DNA from: a bacterium
GTDB lineage: Bacteria > Zixibacteria > MSB-5A5 > CAIYYT01
Assembly (NCBI GenBank): GCA_016708315.1
Contig: JADJGC010000006.1
Span: 62,001-126,000, forward strand
Length of the DNA: 64,000 nt
Reading direction: 5' to 3'
Each line of letters opens with the position of its first letter. Position 1 is the first letter of the stretch. The notes under the pieces are model-generated. The model did not search any database. It was not told the DNA's origin and saw nothing but the letters and a program-made list of their open reading frames with translations. Below are positions 47,220-55,317 of this stretch, one piece after another. Position numbers and translations under genes: made by a program.

Positions 47220-48237
47220 TGGAACCATTCTCCTTCTTGCGGCGCCGCCGCTCTGACAACAAAGCTTCTCCCGCCAGGAATACGATGGCGAACGGCAAAA
47301 TATACTGATAGCGGTCCTCATACTGAGTCAACAGCATATCAGACAGCTCTTTCTTCTCCATCTTCGAAATCTCTTCATATATCATGTCCAGCGCGATCTC
47401 GCCCTGTGATGCATGATAATAGCGCCCATCCGTCTCAGCGGCGCACTTTTGCAGCGTAATCTCATCGAGCCGCGTCATGATCAATTCGCCGCCCTGATCC
47501 TTCTTGTATCCGACCATTTCACCGCGAACATTGCGGATCGGAATCGGTTCGCCTTCGGGTCTGCCAATTCCAATTGTGTAGATATTGACGCCGGCAATTT
47601 TCGCTTCATTTATCGCCGCATCGATCCCTTCGCCAAAATCTTCTCCGTCAGTGATAACGATCATCACCTTATTCTTGCGTTCCTTAATCACGAAGGCCGC
47701 GGTCGCCACCGAAATCGCCTCAGCAATATTCGTTCCCGGATTGGGTATCAAGTCTACGTCAAGAACATCTACAAACATCTGTGCCGCCGAGTAGTCGAGA
47801 GTCAGCGGACATTGCACAAACGCGCTGCCGGCAAAAGCCACCAGTCCGATTCGGTCGCCCTGCATTCGTGCAAGCAATCCGCGGACCTCTTGTTTTGCGC
47901 GTTCAATGCGATTCGGTTTCATATCCTCTGCCAACATCGAAGCTGAGCAGTCTACCACGATCATCACGTCCTGCCCCTCGCGCTTCAACATCTCCATGTG
48001 CGTGCCGAACTGTGGCCGCGCCAGACAAAAGACCAGGAAAATCATTGCGAGGAAAATGAACGCCGTCTTGTAGCGGCGCTTCAAAGGCGAATAGTTCTGG
48101 ATTAGCCCGGCAAGCAACGACCGGTCGGCAAATGACTCCAATTGCCGTTTCTTGCGGCGAGACACCTGCCACATGAACAACGCCAGTGCCGCTATGACAA
48201 GGAATCCGTACAGATACTCCGGAGCCGCAAATCTCAT
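47212..48237 (-). CDS. batB: BatB-like von Willebrand factor A membrane protein
   Basis: A 341-residue protein with an N-terminal aerotolerance regulator (BatA) segment (FAAPEYLYGFLVIAALALFMWQVSRRKKRQLESFADRSLL) and a second helix (YKTAFIFLAMIFLVFCLARPQFGTHME). The VWA domain (about residues 90-290) has the MIDAS motif VDCSASM and the later T (PNPGTNIAEAI) and D (VITDGEDFGEG) positions. A C-terminal membrane helix is near residue 315. It follows batA and overlaps batC. It is one of the paired VWA proteins typical of Bat operons, expected to be membrane-anchored with the VWA domain in the periplasm. Confidence 0.93.
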   Translation of the reverse strand: MRFAAPEYLYGFLVIAALALFMWQVSRRKKRQLESFADRSLLAGLIQNYSPLKRRYKTAFIFLAMIFLVFCLARPQFGTHMEMLKREGQDVMIVVDCSASMLAEDMKPNRIERAKQEVRGLLARMQGDRIGLVAFAGSAFVQCPLTLDYSAAQMFVDVLDVDLIPNPGTNIAEAISVATAAFVIKERKNKVMIVITDGEDFGEGIDAAINEAKIAGVNIYTIGIGRPEGEPIPIRNVRGEMVGYKKDQGGELIMTRLDEITLQKCAAETDGRYYHASQGEIALDMIYEEISKMEKKELSDMLLTQYEDRYQYILPFAIVFLAGEALLSERRRRKKENGSNA

Positions 48238-48285
48238 CTAACTGCCTCGACCATATTAGTTATACCCGCCATAAACCTTCTGTGT

Positions 48286-49272
48286 TTACGGCAACCTCCT
48301 GAAAATGGTTTCTCTCAATACCAGTTCCAGAAGCAGCGCTATTGCCGCCGCAATCAGGAAGTACGGAAAGAACTGGTCAAACTGAAGGTACTCTTTAATC
48401 TTGAACTTCGTCTTTTCCAGCTCGGAAATCTGCTGATAAATGTCCCTCAGCATGTTCTCGGATTTGGCGCGGAAATACCTGCCGCCGGTTAGTTCGGATA
48501 CCTGCGTCATAAGTTCTTCATCGATTTCATTTTCTAACTGAACATATCGCCGGCCAAACATCGGATCATCCACCGGATACAGCGCTTTGCCCAACTTGCC
48601 GGCACCTATTGTGTACACGCGAATTCCCAGAGTCTTGGCGATTTGTGCCGCCGTCAGGGGATCAATCTCACCCGCGTTGTTTATACCATCAGTCAACAAG
48701 ATAATAATCCGCGACTTCGCATCTGACGACCGAAGCCGGTTGACGGCGTTGGCTAACCCCATCCCGATCGCCGTTCCATCCTCGATCATGCCAAAATCAA
48801 CTTGTTCGAGGAAGTTCAGCAGGACGCTATAATCCATCGTCAACGGACACTGAGTAAACGACTGCCGCGAAAACACCACCAGCCCGATTCGATCGCTCTG
48901 CCGCCCTTGCACAAATTCCTTGATCACTTCCTTGGCGGCAACCAGTCGGTTTTGCGGCTTAAAATCTTCAGCCTTCATACTGCCGGAAACGTCAAGTGCC
49001 AGCATGATGTCGATGCCCTCCGACGAAACCTCCGTCGTCTTCTTCCCAGCCTGCGGACGCGCCATCGCAATGATTAGCAATACCAGAGCCAGCAGTCTCA
49101 GTGCATACAGTATCTTTCGATTCTTGACCCGGCGGCTTCGTCGTACATTGCGCAGAAGCGAAATATCGGAGAATTTGATCGCCGCTTCGCGACGACGGCG
49201 AAACATGAAGTATGCCACCAACGGCACCGCCAGGAGCAGCCACAGGAACATCGGATTGGCGAATTGTATCAT
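48286..49272 (-). CDS. batA: BatA-like von Willebrand factor A membrane protein
   Basis: A 328-residue protein, paralogous to its downstream neighbour. The N-terminal BatA segment (FANPMFLWLLLAVPLVAYFMFRRRREAAIKFSDISLL) and second helix (ILYALRLLALVLLIIAMARPQAGKK) precede a VWA domain with a complete MIDAS: LDVSGSMKAEDF, then EDGTAIGMGLANAV and LLTDGINNAGEIDP. A C-terminal helix is near residue 305. The ATG overlaps the stop of the preceding gene as ATGA. A 48-bp gap separates it from batB. Confidence 0.93.
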   Translation of the reverse strand: MIQFANPMFLWLLLAVPLVAYFMFRRRREAAIKFSDISLLRNVRRSRRVKNRKILYALRLLALVLLIIAMARPQAGKKTTEVSSEGIDIMLALDVSGSMKAEDFKPQNRLVAAKEVIKEFVQGRQSDRIGLVVFSRQSFTQCPLTMDYSVLLNFLEQVDFGMIEDGTAIGMGLANAVNRLRSSDAKSRIIILLTDGINNAGEIDPLTAAQIAKTLGIRVYTIGAGKLGKALYPVDDPMFGRRYVQLENEIDEELMTQVSELTGGRYFRAKSENMLRDIYQQISELEKTKFKIKEYLQFDQFFPYFLIAAAIALLLELVLRETIFRRLP

Positions 49273-50213
49273 TCTTGCGCCCCTCCCTTTGCCGAGGAAT
49301 ATGGCAATGAGCGGGTCTGCAATACGAATTCGCGCGCTACTCCAAAATGCCGGTCAATGTCTTCATTTGATGGATCATACTTGGCAAATTTGACCAGATC
49401 GCATTCGTCCAGGAAGCGATTGATGACTTCTTCTTCTCGTTTGTCCAGTGCAAGTCCGCGGAACTCCGTGATGATCTCATACGTTGTCCGCTCCAGCGCC
49501 GATATACCGTAACGCCGTTCGAGATATGCGCGGAAAATTTCCGACAACCGCAAGTAGTATTCCTTGTATTCGCCTCTCGCCACCAAATCTGATGCCCGCA
49601 GCGCATCCAACTCCGCCAACGCAATTTCCCATGGCAATCGCTCATCAACCGGCTCCTTGCCCAGATCAATTGGCTTGCTGGCACGGCGATACAGATACCA
49701 GAACACCAGAATCCCCACCACAATAGCGATAGCAGCCGCAATCATCCAAATCGGAATCCGGCTCTCAAATTCCCTCGGACCGCGCAACGGCTTGATATCT
49801 TCCCCCTCTTCGCCGGTCAGAAGCGAATTCACCTTTATCGCAATCGCATCGGTTGTAACCGATTTCAGCTCGCCCGTTGCCGTCGAGTATTTGATCGTAA
49901 TCGGTGGAATCTGATAATCACCCGTTGTGAATGTCGTAATATTAAACGACTCGGTCGAAACCTTCATTTCGTTGCTAATCTCGGTCGAACGCGGAGTATA
50001 GTCTTTCACCTCAAACATGCCGAGATTCGTGCCGACGACCAGCGAATCGACTATCAGCGAAGTGTCCGCCGAAATCTTCACGGTATATTTTATGATATCG
50101 CCGATGGTCACCGACTGTCTGTCGACATTCGATTCAACCGAAATCCGCTCCTGCGCCAAAACCGGAGCCGCAAGTGCGAACATCAGCAACAGAATCCAAC
50201 TACAGCGCTTCAT
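49269..50213 (-). CDS. BatD-like/DUF4381-like membrane protein
   Basis: A 314-residue protein with a cleavable signal (about residues 1-20, ending VLAQE) and one periplasmic beta-sandwich of BatD type (ISVESNVDRQSVTIGDIIKYTVKISADTSLIVDSLVVG). A membrane helix (about 155-175) leads to a cytosolic helical domain with LAELDALRASDLVARGEYKEYYLRLSEIFRAYLERRYGISALERTTYEII, as in the small proteins beside MoxR/VWA genes. It overlaps the GT39 gene upstream by 14 nt and batA downstream by 4 nt. It is probably a structural part of the Bat complex. This is a family-level assignment only. Confidence 0.82.
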   Translation of the reverse strand: MKRCSWILLLMFALAAPVLAQERISVESNVDRQSVTIGDIIKYTVKISADTSLIVDSLVVGTNLGMFEVKDYTPRSTEISNEMKVSTESFNITTFTTGDYQIPPITIKYSTATGELKSVTTDAIAIKVNSLLTGEEGEDIKPLRGPREFESRIPIWMIAAAIAIVVGILVFWYLYRRASKPIDLGKEPVDERLPWEIALAELDALRASDLVARGEYKEYYLRLSEIFRAYLERRYGISALERTTYEIITEFRGLALDKREEEVINRFLDECDLVKFAKYDPSNEDIDRHFGVAREFVLQTRSLPYSSAKGGAQE

Positions 50214-51668
50214 TGGCCCTCTTATAGATGAAGGTCTGATCGTGTTGATCGATTAACCGATAGTGTGCCGCCAATGCGCCTTCCCATTCGGGGTATACCT
50301 TGTAGTCAATTATCACCAGATGCGGCCTCTGCGCCGACAGCGCCGAAACAATTGCGGAATTCGTCAGCAGGTGATGATCGTTGTATTCTGTTTCTGTCAA
50401 TTCGAGTGGAAAATGAAATCCCACATGCTCCGAGCCGGTCAATTGCGGCCTCTGCGACAACGCGCTATATCCCGCCCACTCCGATAGCAAACTGTCTGAA
50501 GTCGTCGAGTTGTTTTTGATAGCTTCGACAACGCTCTCCAATTGCGGCCATTCAAAACGATGATCCTGCTCGCGCGGTGCAACAATGAACAGATACGCGA
50601 ATGGCACAATGCCGACAAGATACAACACTGCTGCCGACCGCAGCATCGGCTTGAGACGCTCATGATGAAGTACAAACTTTGCACACGGCAGAGCCAGCAA
50701 GATCAAGTAAGGTGTCGCCTGCTGAAAGTATTGCATATGCACCGGCGTCGGGATCAAGTAGACTATTGTGATCACCGCAGCAAACATCGCCGCCGGCTTC
50801 TGAGTCATCATCCGGGCCACATGCCCGTACTTGATGAGCAGGTATGATGCCAAAGCCGCTCCCAGAAGCAGAATCGTTTGCGGCAACGCCAGAAACTTCC
50901 CGAATACCGTCGCCTTGTGTAGCAACAGCGCCGAAAACGGTTCAATCGGTTCGCGCTGAAGGTGAAATCCCAGATTATTGAACAAGAACTCATTTGGCGC
51001 TGACACGAACAAATAAATCGCCGGCAGCGTTGGAATGAGAATCCCCAATAACGCATACTTGAGCGCCTGAGCATTCCCTACCTTTGCGCGGCGTGCCGAC
51101 AGCACCAGTGCGTAGATATAGATTGGCAGCAACAGCAGAAATATCGATCGGAAATTTATCGCTACTCCCAGCATCAACCACGATAGCAAGATCGCCTTGC
51201 CGTCTAACCTTTCGTCATTGCCGCTCTTGAGCAGGTAGAGAAACGATATCAACAACGCGAGATCGACGAACGCGTATGGCTTAAATGTCGAGTGCCACGT
51301 TAGGAACAAGCCGCAAAACGCCATCAAGAATGCCGCCACTAACGCTGTCGCGTCGTTTCCGTTCTCGCGTCTCACTAGCCGATACATCACCACCGTGCTG
51401 ACAACTCCCGCCAATGCAGCCAATACTCGCAGCAGGAGCAGCGAATTCAGCCCCAGTTCGAAAGTCCGAAAAATGTCAGTGGCAATAGTGGTGCCTGCGG
51501 AAAGAAGAAATCCACATACGGCATCATCCCATCGGCGACACGTTGAGCTGCCGCCAAATAGAATCCCTCGTCGGCATCGACGGTGCGATAGTAAACAAAT
51601 ACCAGCGCTGCCGCCAATTGCAGCGCCAATATCAATATCAAGCGCTTGTCGAGAGTCTTGATCGACAC
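50200..51668 (-). CDS. Family 39 (ArnT/PMT-like) membrane glycosyltransferase, apparent 1-nt frameshift
   Basis: A polytopic GT-C fold glycosyltransferase. The first membrane helix is followed by the catalytic-loop acidic pair YYRTVDADEGFYLAAAQRVADGMMPYVDFFFPQAPLLPL, the place where ArnT/PMT enzymes have their essential Asp-Glu. About ten further helices follow. A run of four C at 51451-51454 (G on minus) stops the frame after FFGLSNWG; five would continue LNSLLLLRVLAALAGVVSTVVMYRLVRREN and give 489 residues. These enzymes use polyprenyl-phosphate sugars on the periplasmic side. The gene is embedded in the Bat operon, overlapping its downstream neighbour, although Bat operons do not normally carry one. 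Confidence 0.87.
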
Positions 51669-51669
51669 T

Positions 51670-52548
51670 CTAACGGTACCTCCGCTCGCGCTTCTTGAAG
51701 AACGAAGTCAGCGGTACGAAGTAATCGCGCCCGGTAGTCAATTGCACAAAATCTATTCTCATCCGGCTGAATGCCTTCTCCAGTTCAGTACTCAAATCTT
51801 CTGCCTGCATTCCATATTGCCGACGGAAATACGAATCCGATGTATCTACCGAAATAATCTCCCCCGTCTCGGCATCCTCAAAATCGATCAGACCGAAATT
51901 TTCCATCTTCGCTTCGCGCTCGTCGCCGATCTTGATCGCCACCACATCGTGTTTGCGATTGGCGATCACCAAATCCGAGGCATACCCTGAACTCAAAAAG
52001 TCGCTCACCAGGAACACAACTGACTTGCGCTTAATCACGCGGTTGAGATACTCCAGCGCCTTGCTGATATTGGTTGATCGCCCCACCGGCTTGAAATACA
52101 AAATCTCCCGAATCAATCGCAGTACATGCCCGCGACCTTTGCGCGGCGCAATGAACTTCTCGACTTCGTCAGTGAAGATGATCATTCCCACTTTATCATT
52201 ATTGCGAATCGCCGAAAACGCCAACAGGCCGCAAATCTCCGCAGCCATCTCTTCCTTGAGCTGGCTGCGGGTGCCGAACTGGCCGGATGACGAAGCATCC
52301 ACCAGCAGCATGACAGACAACTCGCGCTCTTCGCGAAACTTCTTGATAAACGGCACTCCGGTGCGCGCCGTGACGTTCCAGTCGATCAGGCGTACATCAT
52401 CCCCCGGCTGGTACTCGCGTACCTCCTCGAATTCCATGCCTTGTCCGCGGAAACTCGAGTGATATTCGCCCGCAAAGACATCATTCACCAATTTCTTGGT
52501 GGTGATCTCAATGCGCCGGATTCTTCTCAGGACTTCTGCTGGAAGCAC
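51670..52548 (-). CDS. DUF58 family protein of the MoxR/Bat operon
   Basis: A 292-residue DUF58 protein. The family block GEYHSSFRGQGMEFEEVREYQPGDDVRLIDWNVTARTGVPFIKKFREERELSVMLLVDAS occupies about residues 28-88. A VWA-like fold follows with a MIDAS-like DASSSG and VVFLVSDFLSSGY. No membrane helix is evident, so it should be cytosolic. DUF58 genes nearly always sit beside moxR, as here: the GTG start is 3 nt after the moxR stop. The MoxR ATPase probably acts on the VWA proteins as chaperone; the function of DUF58 is unknown. Confidence 0.94.
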   Translation of the reverse strand: MLPAEVLRRIRRIEITTKKLVNDVFAGEYHSSFRGQGMEFEEVREYQPGDDVRLIDWNVTARTGVPFIKKFREERELSVMLLVDASSSGQFGTRSQLKEEMAAEICGLLAFSAIRNNDKVGMIIFTDEVEKFIAPRKGRGHVLRLIREILYFKPVGRSTNISKALEYLNRVIKRKSVVFLVSDFLSSGYASDLVIANRKHDVVAIKIGDEREAKMENFGLIDFEDAETGEIISVDTSDSYFRRQYGMQAEDLSTELEKAFSRMRIDFVQLTTGRDYFVPLTSFFKKRERRYR

Positions 52549-52551
52549 GGC

Positions 52552-53538
52552 CTACGGTACCTCAACCTCGTTGAAGATCTTCGTGATGATTGCCTCGCTG
52601 TCAACCTCTTCCGCTTCAGCTTCGTAGGTCACAATGACGCGATGGCGCAGCACTTCCATGCCGATCGACTTGACATCATCCGGCGTGATATAACCGCGGC
52701 CCTTCATGTACGCATGTGCCTTCGAGGCCAGCGTCAAATTGATGGTCGCGCGCGGCGAAGCGCCGTATTCAATCAAGCCCTTCAAATTGAGATTGAACGC
52801 TTCGGGATTACGTGTGGCAAAGACGATATTGACTATGTATTCCTTAACCTTGTCGTCGACATAAATCCGGTTTAGCACTTCCCGCGCCCTGACTATATCC
52901 GCAGGCGTGATCACCGGCTTGGTCTCGAACGTCGTCCCAACCGTCATTCGATTGAGAATCTCAAGCTCTTCCGCCTTGCTCGGATAGGTTACCTTCAGCT
53001 TGAACATAAATCGGTCGACCTGCGCTTCCGGCAGCGGGTAGGTGCCTTCCTGCTCGATCGGATTCTGTGTCGCCATCACCAAGAACGGTTTCGGCAGTGC
53101 ATGTGTCGTCTCGGCGATTGTCACCTGACGTTCCTGCATCGCTTCCAGCAACGCCGACTGCACCTTGGCGGGTGCGCGGTTGATTTCGTCCGCCAGAATC
53201 ATGTTCGCAAAAATCGGCCCCTTCTTGACAGTGAACTTGCCGTCGTTCTGCGAATAGATCATCGTTCCAATCAAGTCCGCCGGCAGCAAGTCGGGTGTAA
53301 ATTGAAGTCTCCGGAAATCCGCCTGAATCGCCTGGCACAGCGTTTTGATCGCCATCGTTTTCGCCAGACCGGGCACGCCTTCGACAAGAATATGACCGTC
53401 GGCAAGCAGCGCCATGATCATCCTGTCTACCAGATACTCCTGCCCGACAATTACCTTGCCGATCTCCGCCTTGAGCCGCAAAACGAAATCGAAACTGCGC
53501 TCAACTTCAGCCTGAATTTGTCTAATATCCTGATCCAC
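52552..53538 (-). CDS. moxR: MoxR family AAA+ ATPase
   Basis: A 328-residue MoxR-type AAA+ ATPase, thought to act as a chaperone in maturing VWA-protein complexes. It has IVGQEYLVDRMIMALLADGHILVEGVPGLAKTMAIKTL (Walker A variant GVPGLAKT), Walker B NMILADEINRAPAKVQSALLEAMQERQVTI, sensor 1 MATQNPIEQEGTYPLPEAQVDRFMFKL and the C-terminal lid. The start is GTG with GGGAG eight bases upstream. It is the second gene of the Bat run, after a BatD-like gene and before the DUF58 gene. Confidence 0.96.
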   Translation of the reverse strand: MDQDIRQIQAEVERSFDFVLRLKAEIGKVIVGQEYLVDRMIMALLADGHILVEGVPGLAKTMAIKTLCQAIQADFRRLQFTPDLLPADLIGTMIYSQNDGKFTVKKGPIFANMILADEINRAPAKVQSALLEAMQERQVTIAETTHALPKPFLVMATQNPIEQEGTYPLPEAQVDRFMFKLKVTYPSKAEELEILNRMTVGTTFETKPVITPADIVRAREVLNRIYVDDKVKEYIVNIVFATRNPEAFNLNLKGLIEYGASPRATINLTLASKAHAYMKGRGYITPDDVKSIGMEVLRHRVIVTYEAEAEEVDSEAIITKIFNEVEVP

Positions 53539-53587
53539 CGATATATCTCCCTAAACTATTGATTCATTTCGACCAAATTGTACGAGA

Positions 53588-54421
53588 TCATTTCAAAATC
53601 AGTTCCAGCAATTTTGTCGCGTTGCTCACCGCCGCGCGCCCGCTCTGGACATCCACCTTGCCGCTGGAAAACTTCACCTCTTCACAAAACGCAAACAGCT
53701 CCTTGCAGTGGCTGCGAATCTCCTTTTCGATTCCCCGCTCTTCCATCCACCGCAATATGTCTGTCGTAGTATACCCCGTCAGCCTCGCTTCGTTCGCTTT
53801 CTCAAGCAATCCGACCACAAACTTGCTCGCTTGCGAGGAAAATTCACGGTAATCCTCTCTCTCGGCCAACCGTTTGATCTCGGCAAACTTCGCCTGCGCC
53901 TCTGCCTTCCAGTCAGCTTCAACAATCACCGGAGCTTTTGTCCTGCGACGACGGAAAAGCAGCGCCGCAATTATCGCGGTGCCTATTGCGGCAGTGATGA
54001 AAATCGGAGCCAAACTCACCCGCGAGTCCTTGCTTGGCCGCGGCTGTGCGACATTCACAACTATCGGGTCCGAAGTCAGCGTATCCACACCTACCGCGCT
54101 CTTGAATTCCACCTTATATGACGGAATCGTCACTTCGCCGCTCCGTGCAGGCTTGAGGTTGTACGTGTATCGCCTTACCGTCAACTCGCCAACCTTCTCG
54201 ACACTGCTGCCCGACCCGCCGACACGAAATCCAATCATCTCCGGCGGCGGCACCGGTGTCGTTGTAACTGACGGATCACCCACACTCACTTCCAAGGTCA
54301 ATACAAACTCGTCTTCAAAGGCCGCTTGCACCTTGTCAACATGCGCCTTAAACCCGATTTGCGCCGAAGCAACTCCTGCCAGGCACAACACAATTACCCA
54401 TGTTTTCAGTATCATGTACAT
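53588..54421 (-). CDS. Short BatD-like membrane protein
   Basis: A 277-residue protein opening the Bat run. A signal peptide (about residues 1-20) precedes one BatD-type beta-sandwich (FKAHVDKVQAAFEDEFVLTLEVSVGDPSVTTTPVPPPEMIGFRVGGSGSSVEKV) and a YNLKPARSGEVTIPSYKVEF strand pair. A membrane helix (about 140-158) leads to a cytosolic helical domain (AQAKFAEIKRLAEREDYREFSSQASKFVVGLLEKAN). Together with the two other BatD-domain proteins downstream the operon has three such proteins. The exact role is unknown. A 50-bp AT-rich gap separates it from the UbiA gene upstream and could hold the operon's promoter, but I see no clear one. Confidence 0.82.
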   Translation of the reverse strand: MYMILKTWVIVLCLAGVASAQIGFKAHVDKVQAAFEDEFVLTLEVSVGDPSVTTTPVPPPEMIGFRVGGSGSSVEKVGELTVRRYTYNLKPARSGEVTIPSYKVEFKSAVGVDTLTSDPIVVNVAQPRPSKDSRVSLAPIFITAAIGTAIIAALLFRRRRTKAPVIVEADWKAEAQAKFAEIKRLAEREDYREFSSQASKFVVGLLEKANEARLTGYTTTDILRWMEERGIEKEIRSHCKELFAFCEEVKFSSGKVDVQSGRAAVSNATKLLELILK

Positions 54422-54471
54422 AACTTACGGAATTATAACGGTTAAGCTCGCCCTGGTTTCAGTTTTTAACA

Positions 54472-55317
54472 TTAATTAACGCCGGCAAGCAGCAGCGCCA
54501 TCAAAGCCGGCAACATTATCACTTTTAGCGCCATCGAGGTCTGCCCTGCTCCCTCTTCAGCGCCCTTCCTCATATAAATAATAAAAATTAATGCCAGTGG
54601 CAAATTCACTCCTACACTAATTGCGACCAAATAGCTCCTTGAAAGCTCCAACACCCAATATCCGCTATAACTCGTCGCAATCAGCACACCAAATAGCGCT
54701 ATCGCCGCCACCCTTGCCCGATTCGGTCCCCATTTCAAGGGCACCGTCGACCGCTTAATCGCCTTGTCTCCCGACATATCCTCGATGTCTTTTACAATCT
54801 CCCGTCCAAGATGATAGAGAAAGGTCAATATGGCGGACAATATCAATAGCTCGACCGCCTTGCCTTCGACCTCGCATCCCAGCGCTCCCAGATAAAACAC
54901 CGAAGCGCACAGCACTGCCACCAGCACATTCCCGACAATTAGCCAGGAAGAAATCGCCGCCGCATACAGATACAGCGCCGATGCTACAGAGAGATAGTAC
55001 AGAGCACATATCGGATTCGCTCCGAACAAGAATACCTTCCCTGCAATCAAGAAGAACACCGCAACTACCCACGCATTCTTGACCGACAACACTCCCGAGG
55101 GAATTGCTCGTTTCGGGCGATTTATCAGATCTGCCCTCAAATCGAAGATGTCGTTTATCGCATAGCCGAACGACACGAGGAAGAATATCAACCCAGATTC
55201 CCGCCACGGAAAAGTCAACTCCCCGCAAGCTATCGACGCCGCCGGCACGACCGAAAGTGCCGCTACCAGCCCGTTAACCGGCCGAATCAGCTTTATGGCG
55301 GCTATCAGCTTCTTCAT
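54472..55317 (-). CDS. UbiA family prenyltransferase, DGGGP-synthase-like
   Basis: A 281-residue membrane prenyltransferase with about nine helices. The first Asp-rich motif NDIFDLRADLINRPKRAIPSG (about residues 53-73) and the second REIVKDIEDMSGDKAIKRSTVPLKWG (about 170-195) are present. The wording of both, especially INRPKRAIPSG and KDIEDMSGDK, is that of (S)-2,3-di-O-geranylgeranylglyceryl phosphate synthase, the archaeal ether-lipid enzyme. Bacterial relatives occur in the FCB group. Quinone or chlorophyll-type UbiA enzymes remain possible. The ATG overlaps the Omp85 stop as ATGA, tying it to the outer-membrane cluster. Confidence 0.85.
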   Translation of the reverse strand: MKKLIAAIKLIRPVNGLVAALSVVPAASIACGELTFPWRESGLIFFLVSFGYAINDIFDLRADLINRPKRAIPSGVLSVKNAWVVAVFFLIAGKVFLFGANPICALYYLSVASALYLYAAAISSWLIVGNVLVAVLCASVFYLGALGCEVEGKAVELLILSAILTFLYHLGREIVKDIEDMSGDKAIKRSTVPLKWGPNRARVAAIALFGVLIATSYSGYWVLELSRSYLVAISVGVNLPLALIFIIYMRKGAEEGAGQTSMALKVIMLPALMALLLAGVN

